NCBI GenBank assembly: GCA_002298125.1
Contig: DBMJ01000009.1
Span: forward strand, 1 to 31,567
DNA: 31,567 nt
Reading direction: 5' to 3'
DNA from: Clostridium sp. UBA701
GTDB lineage: Bacteria > Bacillota > Clostridia > Clostridiales > Clostridiaceae
Shown here in pieces: positions 1 to 6,893 of this stretch. The notes under the pieces are model-generated. The model saw only the letters and a program-made list of their open reading frames with translations, was not told where the DNA came from and made no database searches. How positions within the stretch are numbered: the first letter of the stretch is position 1; every line of letters begins with the position of its first letter. The translations under genes and the position numbers were made by a program.

Positions 1-143
1 TACAGACTTTTTTTCACAGGCTCGCAACTGTAAATCAAGTATATTATTATTCTTTGATTAAACATTTGTGCAGTTTATAAGTTGCCGGACGATTCTAGTA
101 ACATTTAATTATATAATTTAGTTTACATATCCTTTAAGAAATC

Positions 144-165
144 AAGGAGCCCGGACAGGTTCCTT
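144..165. other. Imperfect hairpin near the window start
   Basis: AAGGAGCC and GGTTCCTT can pair (one G-T) around a six-base loop, followed by an AT-rich run. It could be a weak terminator for an unseen gene to the left or for the minus-strand gene that ends at 239. The run is not a clean T tract. Nothing else is recognised in bases 1-238. Confidence 0.25.
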
Positions 166-238
166 TAAATATTTTTATAATATCAACATTATTATTAAAA
201 ATAGATTGACTGATTTTTATTATTAATTTTTACATATT

Positions 239-730
239 TTAGAATATATTATTGGATATACTTAAGTCTATTTTATTTGTTTCAGATATCTTATAGCCAC
301 TTGACCCTTGAGCAATAGGTGTAGCTCCGTATTTTTTTACATGACATTTAATTAAAAAGGATTCATATTCTTTTCTTTCTTTGTTAGTCATGGGTCCAAG
401 GTCGTAGATTTTTAAATTTATTTTATTTCCATTCCAATAATAACTATTTAGGCAATAATTTACATTACTATTTGAGCCAATGTCCTTTTTATGAGAGATA
501 TGCTGTGGAAACCTAAGACCAGTTGATGTTGCTCTATTAGCCTCACCAATATATAATGTATTACCTGATTTTTGGGGGTAAGGTATCTCTGATTCTACAA
601 GGCTGTAGATATAGACCACATTTATATTTGAGCCAATATAATTTGGACTATCTTCTTTAGAAAGAGATAAAAGTGTATTTCTATCAGTGTCACTATCTTT
701 TTGTATAATTTTATCAAATATTAATTTCAT
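239..730 (-). CDS. GIY-YIG-like nuclease-fold protein
   Basis: About 163 residues. The N-terminal half has the two-strand signature of GIY-YIG domains: VYIYSL, then NTLYIGEA about 20 residues later, followed by an Arg-containing helix (GLRFPQH). A Glu in KEYESFLIK is a candidate for the metal-binding Glu. The usual Asn near the end is not obvious, so activity is uncertain. The ATG at 730 is preferred over the GTG at 742 because AAGGTGG lies eight bases before it. The gene is divergent from the next gene and belongs to the AT-rich element. GIY-YIG proteins in such elements are homing, restriction or repair enzymes; which applies here cannot be told. Confidence 0.5.
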   Translation of the reverse strand: MKLIFDKIIQKDSDTDRNTLLSLSKEDSPNYIGSNINVVYIYSLVESEIPYPQKSGNTLYIGEANRATSTGLRFPQHISHKKDIGSNSNVNYCLNSYYWNGNKINLKIYDLGPMTNKERKEYESFLIKCHVKKYGATPIAQGSSGYKISETNKIDLSISNNIF

Positions 731-819
731 TCTATTTTCCACCTTTTATATTAATGAATTAATATAAATATACTATAAAGTTATTGAAAATTGATTTAAA
801 TAAAAATTTTATTTAAAAG

Positions 820-847
820 TGTACTTCCTTAAATTCATTTATATAAT
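820..847 (+). promoter_or_regulatory. Promoter with TGTACT / TATAAT hexamers
   Basis: TGTACT at 820-825 and TATAAT at 842-847 are separated by 16 bases. The upstream box sits in AAGTGTACTT (817-826). The same arrangement recurs at 2037-2064, before another gene of the element, suggesting a shared promoter class or operator. The gene starts 45 bases after the -10 box. Confidence 0.5.
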
Positions 848-892
848 TCCAAGTGTAAGCTTAAAACTAAAAAATTTAGGAGGAATACAGAA

Positions 893-1279
893 ATGAAAAA
901 ACAACAGACAATTAAAGAAGAAATAGAGAGAAAGCAGATAGTAACAAAAGCAATAATAGAAATTTTATCAAGAAAGATGATTTCAATAGACGGTACAGAA
1001 CAACATAGATATGTGTATTCATTTAAGAATATAGAAGAAAGATTATCTAAGCTTAATCGCTGTATTGAAATTCTACAACTAAAGTACTCCGAAGAAAACG
1101 AACTATTATATGAGCTACGTAATATAGAACATGATATTAGCTATACTAAGCATGAGTACGATAAAATTTATGAACTCATTACTAATGTTATTTTTGATGA
1201 AGGCTATTTTATTAAAGATAATGAACCTTTTAGTGAGTCAGAAAAATTATCGTTAATAAGTAAAATATTTGATATATAA
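893..1279 (+). CDS. Small hypothetical helical protein of the mobile element
   Basis: A 128-residue, charged, probably all-helical protein with heptad-like stretches (for example residues 46-85), consistent with a coiled coil. It has no signal peptide, membrane segment or recognised domain. The start is well supported by TAGGAGG eight bases before the ATG. It has its own promoter (820-847) and a strong terminator at 1301-1329, so it is a single-gene unit. No function is proposed. Confidence 0.6.
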   Translation: MKKQQTIKEEIERKQIVTKAIIEILSRKMISIDGTEQHRYVYSFKNIEERLSKLNRCIEILQLKYSEENELLYELRNIEHDISYTKHEYDKIYELITNVIFDEGYFIKDNEPFSESEKLSLISKIFDI

Positions 1280-1300
1280 GAATGTTAGTTTTAGATAAGG

Positions 1301-1329
1301 AAAGATAGAGTAGAAGTTACTCTATCTTT
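1301..1329 (+). terminator. Rho-independent terminator
   Basis: AAAGATAGAGTA pairs with TACTCTATCTTT around the loop GAAGT and runs into TTTTTCTTTT. It closes the transcription unit of the gene ending at 1279. Confidence 0.85.
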
Positions 1330-1447
1330 TTCTTTTGGAGTTATAGTTTTGTAGTTTCAATGTTGTAATTTTATAGTTGTATTTTTATCTTGAAACTCCG
1401 TTATCAACCATGAAAACAGAGTTTATTACCATATAAACACAAATTTA

Positions 1448-1497
1448 TTGGTATAAAAAATTATTTAATACCTTGGAAAAAGTGTTTTATACCTTAG
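1448..1497. repeat. Short GGTATAA / ATACCTT repeats before a promoter
   Basis: ATACCTTGG (from about 1470) and ATACCTTAG (from about 1489) form a direct repeat spaced about 19 bases apart. GGTATAAA (from about 1450) is an inverted partial copy. All lie immediately upstream of the -35 box at 1498. Two helical turns of spacing suits a regulator-binding site or short iterons. Otherwise 1330-1497 is plain AT-rich sequence. Confidence 0.4.
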
Positions 1498-1526
1498 TTT
1501 ACACCATTTCCAGTTTTTGTTATAAT
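1498..1526 (+). promoter_or_regulatory. SigA-type promoter for the winged-helix gene
   Basis: TTTACA at 1498-1503, a 17-base spacer and a perfect TATAAT at 1521-1526. The next gene starts at 1583. The short repeats just upstream suggest the promoter is controlled. Confidence 0.75.
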
Positions 1527-1582
1527 ATAATTATAAATACTATATTAAATGGTATTTAAAACTATATGAAAGGAGGGTTAAT

Positions 1583-1987
1583 ATGGAAGAAAATATTTCA
1601 GACTTTGCCCTTTATAAGAAAAAGAAAGAATACACTAAAGAAAATTTTTATACTCCAGTATTTAATGCTTTTATGAGAAATACAGACTTAAATATCCAAG
1701 AAAAAGCTTTTTTTATCTATCTTCAAGGGTTCGGAGATAAATGTTTTCAAAACCAAACAACAATTTGTGAGGAACTATCAATAAGTAAACCAACATTAAG
1801 AAAACTTATGCAAGGCTTAGAAGAAAAAGGATATATTTATGTCCAAAGAAAATATTCTCATAAAACAAAAGAAAAAGCTTCACCAGTGGTGTTCCCTATC
1901 CCAATAGATGAAAACACTGGAAAGCTTTCTGAACATAGTAAACAGCTTATAGGATATTTAAGAGATAAATATCCAAGTGATTACTAA
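1583..1987 (+). CDS. Helix-turn-helix (HTH_36-type) protein
   Basis: A 134-residue protein. Residues 25-85 follow the winged-helix pattern of the HTH_36 family: a first helix (NIQEKAFFIYL), the motif TTICEELSISKPTLRKLMQGLEEKGYI, and a basic wing (QRKYSHKTKEKA). Such domains occur in plasmid and phage replication initiators, DnaD-like proteins and small mobile-element regulators. GGAGGG lies just before the ATG and a clear promoter at 1498-1526. There is no separate effector or replication domain. It could regulate the element (perhaps via the repeats upstream) or be a replication-associated protein; the domain call is firm, the role is not. Confidence 0.65.
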   Translation: MEENISDFALYKKKKEYTKENFYTPVFNAFMRNTDLNIQEKAFFIYLQGFGDKCFQNQTTICEELSISKPTLRKLMQGLEEKGYIYVQRKYSHKTKEKASPVVFPIPIDENTGKLSEHSKQLIGYLRDKYPSDY

Positions 1988-2036
1988 TTAAATTATAGCA
2001 TAAAATTTAATATTATAATAATTTTTTAACACCAAG

Positions 2037-2064
2037 TGTACTTTTTGAAATCTGCTTATATAAC
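2037..2064 (+). promoter_or_regulatory. Promoter with TGTACT / TATAAC hexamers
   Basis: TGTACT at 2037-2042 and TATAAC at 2059-2064 with 16 bases between. The upstream box is inside AAGTGTACTT (2034-2043), identical to the motif at 817-826. It drives the small ORF and the recombinase. Confidence 0.5.
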
Positions 2065-2101
2065 ATAATCAAATTCAAAAATACATGAGGTGTTTTTATT
2101 T

Positions 2102-2281
2102 ATGATTGATATAAAAGTTGAAGATAAAATTAAAATCTACCATGATGGAGTTCTAATAATTGTTGGGAATTGTTATAATGATATTAAATCGACTGTTGAA
2201 AAAGCAATAAAAGTTATTCAAGATGCTTATCAGCTTAGTATCTTAACTAAGATTTTAAGAGAGTTAAGAGAGGTAGCATAA
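2102..2281 (+). CDS. Small hypothetical protein coupled to the recombinase
   Basis: A 59-residue protein, soluble and mixed alpha/beta, with no recognised domain. The ATG at 2102 is preferred over the GTG at 2090 because GAGGTG (2087-2092) is a ribosome binding site nine bases before it. The stop codon overlaps the recombinase ATG (TAATG), so the two are translationally coupled. This position is where serine-recombinase elements often carry a small accessory protein such as a directionality factor, but that is only a positional guess. Confidence 0.55.
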   Translation: MIDIKVEDKIKIYHDGVLIIVGNCYNDIKSTVEKAIKVIQDAYQLSILTKILRELREVA

Positions 2282-3846
2282 TGAATAAGATTGCTTGTTA
2301 TATAAGAGTTTCAACAGATAAAGCAGACCAACAAAAATCCTTGGAACAGCAAAGAGTATTACTAAAGGAACAATACAAAGATAGAGAGATATTAATGTAT
2401 TCTGATACTGGTACAGGAACAAGCTTTAAAAGAGCTGGTTTTCAGCAACTTATGTATGATGCTGGACTTAATGCAAAAAACTTAAAAGACGGCAGAATGG
2501 TTTTTGAAGTTGATGCTGAAAGACAACCACTATTTAATGAAATAGTAGTTATAAATACCTCAAGATTTGTTAGAAATATTGCTATCGTAGATATACTAAG
2601 AGTGTTATGGAACTATAAGATGGTTAATGTTAAGTTTCTAGATGTTCAAAAAGATAGCAGTAATATTAATGATATGATATTGCTACAAATGTTTTTTGCT
2701 ATGGCAGAAAATGAAGTAAAAGAAACATCAGTAAGAACTAAAAGAGGTAATAAAACTACTATTCTTCAAAATAAGATAAGAAATAATTCTATATTTGGGT
2801 GGAATTTTGATAGAGAAACCAATTCACTAATAAAGAATGAAGATGAAGCAAAGGTTGTTGAGTTTATATTTAATACAGCATTAACTAATGGCTTAAAGAT
2901 GACAGCTAAATTAACTAATGACATGGGATACAGAACAAAGAAAGGTAACACATGGTTAGATAGCACTATAAAAACTCTTATAACTAATCCAAAATATAAA
3001 GGACATAACGTTAGGAATAAATTTACAAATGTGAATTTATTTACAGAAAGTAAGACCAAGTATGTCAGAAAAGAAAATTGGGTTGTTAAGCAAAATGATA
3101 GAATAGAACCTTTAGTATCAGAAGATTTATGGGAACAAGTTCAGCAAGCTTTAGAACATAGATGCCTTGTAGGTAATAAAGGTCAAAATGCAAGGATATA
3201 TGATACTAGGGGTAAATTAAAGTGTGCTAAATGTGGCGCATCATATGTTAGATGCGTAGAAACAAAAGTATCAGATAAAGCAAATCAACTTCATTATTTG
3301 ATTTGTTCACATAAGAAGAAATATACTAAGGAATATTGCAATGCTGAAAATATAAATATAGAAATGCTGAATAACTTTATTGAACAACAAAGGAAAGTAT
3401 ATTATAAAAATATACAACTACAAATTCAGCTTAAGATTATAAGCTTGCAAGATGAGCTAACAAGTATAAATGAAGATACAAACTCTAAGATAGTATTTAA
3501 AATTCAAGAGCAAGAAACGGAATTGGAGAGACTAAAGTCCAAATTAGAAAGCCTAATTGAAACCTTTATCTCATCATCTGAAAGCATGAAAAGTGTTTTT
3601 GAAAGAAAAATTAAAGAGCTTGAATTAAAAATTCAATCCATAGATGATGAAATATCAAGACTAAAATTGATAAATACAGATAAAGAAAAACGGGTTAGAG
3701 TAATTAACAACAAAATTTCAAGGTTGAAAAATGAGTTATTAATGTCCAGCGATAAAGAACTGACTAGGACAGAATGGTTAGATAAAGTAGAAAAAATATT
3801 GATAGGTGGAAAAAAAGATATCAAAGCTATATACAATTTTGATTAA
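2281..3846 (+). CDS. Large serine recombinase (site-specific integrase)
   Basis: A 521-residue protein that would integrate and excise the element by serine-mediated strand exchange. The resolvase domain spans residues 2-165, with catalytic Ser11 in YIRVSTDKADQQ and the arginine helix region NTSRFVRN (residues 92-99). About 25 extra residues sit between GFQQLMYDAGL and the following beta strand. The recombinase domain follows (about 170-300). Next is a zinc ribbon with Cys315, Cys318, Cys342 and Cys353, then a long coiled coil (about 370-490), typical of large serine integrases. The start overlaps the preceding stop by one base and uses GAGAGG inside the upstream gene. Length and domains are complete, so it may be active. 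Confidence 0.92.
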   Translation: MNKIACYIRVSTDKADQQKSLEQQRVLLKEQYKDREILMYSDTGTGTSFKRAGFQQLMYDAGLNAKNLKDGRMVFEVDAERQPLFNEIVVINTSRFVRNIAIVDILRVLWNYKMVNVKFLDVQKDSSNINDMILLQMFFAMAENEVKETSVRTKRGNKTTILQNKIRNNSIFGWNFDRETNSLIKNEDEAKVVEFIFNTALTNGLKMTAKLTNDMGYRTKKGNTWLDSTIKTLITNPKYKGHNVRNKFTNVNLFTESKTKYVRKENWVVKQNDRIEPLVSEDLWEQVQQALEHRCLVGNKGQNARIYDTRGKLKCAKCGASYVRCVETKVSDKANQLHYLICSHKKKYTKEYCNAENINIEMLNNFIEQQRKVYYKNIQLQIQLKIISLQDELTSINEDTNSKIVFKIQEQETELERLKSKLESLIETFISSSESMKSVFERKIKELELKIQSIDDEISRLKLINTDKEKRVRVINNKISRLKNELLMSSDKELTRTEWLDKVEKILIGGKKDIKAIYNFD

Positions 3847-3918
3847 TTTTTTTGCTCAATGCTCTGTCATAAAGGTGTACAAGATGGACGACAAAAATCG
3901 TATAATTAGGTGCAAATA

Positions 3919-3953
3919 AAAAAGCAGTAGTTTTGTTATAGCTACTGCTTTTT
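3919..3953. terminator. Bidirectional terminator between recombinase and SH3-like gene
   Basis: AAAAAGCAGTAG pairs perfectly with CTACTGCTTTTT around an 11-base loop, with A/T runs on both sides, so it can stop transcription from either direction. The minus-strand gene's stop codon (3942-3944) lies within the stem. Confidence 0.85.
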
Positions 3954-4376
3954 GTATTGACTTAGATTAGTACACTCCGGTTCTATTCCATCCACGTTTT
4001 TTATCCATCCCTTTGTGGTTACGGTGTTACCTTGGAATTTTCCTACCTCTAACCAGGAATCCTCATTTATGCTAGCCATATCAATGATAATAAGTCTGTC
4101 TCCCTTTCGTAGTACCTCCACTATTGGTGCACTGTCCCAAGGACCTAAAAAAAGCTCACACTGCTTATTTAGCACCGCAGCGGTAAATGGGGGCTTTTCA
4201 TAGGCTATACGAAGACGTTGTCTCCTTTGAGTTTCCTTATGCACAGAGAGTCTAAGGGCTTCATATTGCCTTGATATTGTCATAAGTCGGCTTTTTTGTG
4301 TGTACAAGATCCCTGTAAAGTAGTAGTATTCACCTGCGGCTAAAGCTGCTAATAAAATGCTCAAAAAAGCCAGCAA
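3942..4376 (-). CDS. Membrane-anchored protein with an SH3-like domain
   Basis: About 144 residues. One N-terminal hydrophobic segment (roughly residues 2-20, LAFLSILLAALAAG) is followed by a basic helix and a C-terminal beta-rich domain. That domain has the spacing of bacterial SH3 domains: APIVEVLRKGDRLIII, then DSWLEVGKF, then KGWIKN. A TTG at 4376 is the likely start: GGAGGG lies seven bases before it, whereas the longer reading would start inside that site. It would sit in the membrane with the SH3-like domain in the envelope, or be secreted; the ligand is unknown. Its stop codon falls in the terminator stem. Confidence 0.6.
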   Translation of the reverse strand: MLAFLSILLAALAAGEYYYFTGILYTQKSRLMTISRQYEALRLSVHKETQRRQRLRIAYEKPPFTAAVLNKQCELFLGPWDSAPIVEVLRKGDRLIIIDMASINEDSWLEVGKFQGNTVTTKGWIKNVDGIEPECTNLSQYKKQ

Positions 4377-4442
4377 TAGGGTTCCCTCCAAAATACTGCT
4401 TTTATACAGTATATTCGAAAGAGGTAAAAAGTTTCATAAAAT

Positions 4443-5099
4443 CTACGCCATTAGTTCCTTTAAATCATCGTAATGATTTATATAGTAGTCCGCAACTTCT
4501 TTTATCTTATCCTCCACGCTGCAGGAAAAATCATCCTGCACGGCTACAACCTTCATACCTGCAGACTTTGCACTTTTTACAGCGGGAAGTATGTCCTCAA
4601 AAACTGCGCACTCAGAAGGTGCAACTCCTAATTTTTTAGCTGTGTATAAATATATATCAGGGTAATTCTTTCCTCTGCTTACCTCGTCTGTCCTGCAGAT
4701 TACATCAAAATAATGATATATGTCATTGCCGTTAAGGGCTAATTCTAGTAGCTCTACAGAGTTGCTTGTGGCAAGGCCCAACTTGTAGCCTTTTTTCTTT
4801 AGGCTAGAAAGGAATTCCTTGGCACCAGGCTTTAGCCTTACATTAGACCTATACTCCACCAGTGCCATGTTTGTTAGCTCGTAAGAAATTTGCTCAAGAG
4901 AATCAGGCAAGTTTAGATACTCCTTAAAGAATTTTACTGCGTCATTAAAGCTTAGATGCTCCAGGTTGTCCCGAAAATCCTTAGGCATCTCTATATTTTT
5001 ACTTGAAAAATAATCATTATCTACCTTATCCCATACCCATGTGGAGTCTATTAATGTACCATCCATATCAAAAATAAAAGCCTTTAAATTGCTAAGCAT
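4443..5099 (-). CDS. HAD-superfamily hydrolase (beta-phosphoglucomutase/phosphatase-like)
   Basis: A 218-residue protein. Motif I is FIFDMDGTLIDST, with the nucleophile Asp and acid/base Asp two apart. The helical cap follows (about residues 15-80), as in subclass I enzymes such as beta-phosphoglucomutase and phosphoglycolate phosphatase. Motif II is LATSNS and motif IV is CAVFEDILPAVKSAKSAG. The ATG at 5099 is chosen because AAGGAGG lies seven bases before it; the upstream alternative has no site. It follows the hydrogenase on the same strand, but a strong terminator separates them. The substrate cannot be assigned. Confidence 0.85.
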   Translation of the reverse strand: MLSNLKAFIFDMDGTLIDSTWVWDKVDNDYFSSKNIEMPKDFRDNLEHLSFNDAVKFFKEYLNLPDSLEQISYELTNMALVEYRSNVRLKPGAKEFLSSLKKKGYKLGLATSNSVELLELALNGNDIYHYFDVICRTDEVSRGKNYPDIYLYTAKKLGVAPSECAVFEDILPAVKSAKSAGMKVVAVQDDFSCSVEDKIKEVADYYINHYDDLKELMA

Positions 5100-5144
5100 T
5101 ATATTCCTCCTTTCTCCAGTAAACATTATCTCAAGTTAATTATA

Positions 5145-5177
5145 AAAGGTAAACCTGCATTGTGCAAGTTTACCCTT
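5145..5177 (-). terminator. Terminator after the hydrogenase gene
   Basis: Read on the minus strand, AAGGGTAAACTTGCA pairs with TGCAGGTTTACCTTT (two wobbles) around a three-base loop and is followed by TTATAATT. A 15-pair stem makes this a strong terminator for the gene ending at 5192. Confidence 0.8.
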
Positions 5178-5191
5178 CTAAAACACTATTA

Positions 5192-6544
5192 TTAAAATTC
5201 CCTTTCAAAAATGCTAATGCGTTCAGCATGATTAAAGTCTTCTGCAGAATGAATATTTATCTTAGCTAATATCTCATTCATGCAGTGGGAATCTACAGAG
5301 ACCTTAATTTCAGACATATCAGCCAGATGATTTACTGCCTTAGTACCTTCAGCTGCAGGTATTATAGCCTTAGGACCTCCAACGCAGCCGCCTGTGCATC
5401 CCATTCCTTCAATGAAATTTGCATTGAGCTCACCCTTTAATGCTTTATTTAGCGCCTCTTTACAATTTACAACGCCATCTACAGAAAGGGGGGAGAGCAG
5501 CTCATACTTATGCGGGAATAGGGCATGAATTGCCTCTCCCACAGCTATAGATACTCCACCAGTTCTAGCATAGAGTCTTCCTCCTCTAGAGGCATACTCT
5601 ACAGAATGGTCTTCTTCAAGCTCCTCAGGTACAATGCTAAAGGCTTCAAAAATTTGTTTAAGCTCTGCAAAGGTAAGCACAAAATCTACATCACCTAAGA
5701 GATCCTTTTCTTTAGCTTCTGATTTTTTTGCTATGCAAGGTCCTATAAACACAACCTTGCAGTTGGGGTTTAGCTTTTTTAGAACCCTTGCCGCTGCAAT
5801 CATGGGAGAAACAGAGGGCGACACGTGTTTAACCAAGTCTTGATACACCCTCTTTAACATGGCTACCCACATGGGACAGCAGCAGGAGGTGATCATAAGA
5901 TCATCCTTTTTATTAACTAAATGATTAAATTCTACAGCCTCCTTTAGAGTTAGCATATCTGCAAAGAAGGCTACCTCAACCATATCGGTGAAGCCTAGCT
6001 TTTTAAAGGAGGAGCGCAGCTTACTAATAGTGACCTTATCGCCAAATTGCCCTATAATGGCAGGAGCTACTGCAGCTATTACAGGGGCTCCCCCTAAGAG
6101 AAGCTCTCTAAGAGGAATAAACTCTGTTTTATCTAATATGTTTCCATTTGGGCAAGCCTCTACACAAAAGCCGCAGTCAGTACATTTATTACTGTCAATA
6201 TAAGTGGTGTGTTCATCCTCCTTTATCATTATGGCATTAAAGGGACAGGATTTTTGACACAAGGTCTCTCCACCCACTGTGATACAGTCCATTGAACAAT
6301 CATGTATCTTTTCTACTACCTTATGGGAAGGGGAGTAGTTTGAAAGTGCAGTCCTTAGCTTTGACATATATTCATCATAATCATCACAGGCATTTAGCTC
6401 CACACCACAAAGAGAGGAGATTACACCCTGCAGCTTATGTTTATCTTCCGCTGAGGAAAGTAAGTCCTTTACAACACCTTCAAGCTCATCTTTATCCTGA
6501 GCCAAAATCAAGGTTTTGAACAATTCACTATATTTTTCTTTCAT
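5192..6544 (-). CDS. Monomeric [FeFe] hydrogenase (group B-like)
   Basis: A 450-residue enzyme that would exchange H2 with protons and electrons through an H-cluster. The N-terminal part has an unusual helical region. Two [4Fe-4S] motifs follow: CSMDC...CQKSCP at about 83-101, and CTDCGFCVEACP at about 121-132. The H-domain has L1 as TSCCCPMW (220-227), L2 as GPCIAKKSE (268-276) and L3 as EGMGCTGGCVGG (379-390), so all four cluster-ligand cysteines are present. The TSCCCP form and the two-cluster layout resemble the monomeric group B clostridial enzymes more than the five-cluster CpI type. The ATG at 6544 follows AAAGGAG; the upstream ATG has no such site. No maturases or electron-carrier partners are adjacent. 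Confidence 0.9.
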   Translation of the reverse strand: MKEKYSELFKTLILAQDKDELEGVVKDLLSSAEDKHKLQGVISSLCGVELNACDDYDEYMSKLRTALSNYSPSHKVVEKIHDCSMDCITVGGETLCQKSCPFNAIMIKEDEHTTYIDSNKCTDCGFCVEACPNGNILDKTEFIPLRELLLGGAPVIAAVAPAIIGQFGDKVTISKLRSSFKKLGFTDMVEVAFFADMLTLKEAVEFNHLVNKKDDLMITSCCCPMWVAMLKRVYQDLVKHVSPSVSPMIAAARVLKKLNPNCKVVFIGPCIAKKSEAKEKDLLGDVDFVLTFAELKQIFEAFSIVPEELEEDHSVEYASRGGRLYARTGGVSIAVGEAIHALFPHKYELLSPLSVDGVVNCKEALNKALKGELNANFIEGMGCTGGCVGGPKAIIPAAEGTKAVNHLADMSEIKVSVDSHCMNEILAKINIHSAEDFNHAERISIFEREF

Positions 6545-6664
6545 AGCTTGCACTCCTTTGTAACACATCCTATTTTTAATTTCCCAATAAGATTAACGCA
6601 ATATACCATTTTTATAAAATAAAAAGTGCCTGCAAAGCTGTCAAGCACTGAATGATATATCTTC

Positions 6665-6740
6665 TGGTCGGGGTAACAGGACTTGAACCTGCGACCTCAT
6701 GGTCCCGAACCATGCGCGCTACCATCTGCGCTACACCCCG
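6665..6740 (-). tRNA. tRNA-Pro (anticodon CGG)
   Basis: A full cloverleaf reads on the minus strand. The acceptor stem CGGGGTG pairs with TACCCCG, with discriminator A and an encoded CCA (6665-6667). The anticodon stem CATGG/CCATG holds the loop TTCGGGA, giving anticodon CGG for CCG codons. The T loop GTTCAAGTC is present. The CGGGGTGTAGCGCAG 5' half is typical of bacterial tRNA-Pro. Confidence 0.95.
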
Positions 6741-6893
6741 GTACATATATATTATAGCTTTGTTAATAGGTGAAATCAAGACAGCGTAAAGAGCAGTTAA
6801 TATTAGAATCAAATACGAAAATATAGTAAAAAATAAATTATTTGAAGGAAATTGGAAAAATACGTAGAATATAGTACGCAGGAGGGAGATAGT

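Larger units (their letters stand above)
1..3900. mobile_element. Distal part of an integrated mobile element with a large serine recombinase
   Basis: This stretch is visibly more AT-rich than the genes to its right. It encodes only small accessory-type proteins and ends with a large serine recombinase, as at the integrase end of serine-recombinase islands and prophages. The right boundary probably lies between the recombinase stop and the terminator at 3919-3953. The left end is outside the window or not recognisable. No conjugation, capsid or replication genes are seen. Calling it an element is inference from the integrase, composition and gene content; no att core can be defined because the second copy is not visible. 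Confidence 0.6.

Noticed and set aside
2766..3059. Minus-strand ORF inside the serine recombinase
   Set aside because: It lies wholly within a clear coding gene, has no ribosome binding site and resembles no family.
6612..6812. 66-codon minus-strand ORF across the tRNA region
   Set aside because: It covers the tRNA-Pro gene; its middle is just the translated tRNA sequence, and it has no ribosome binding site.
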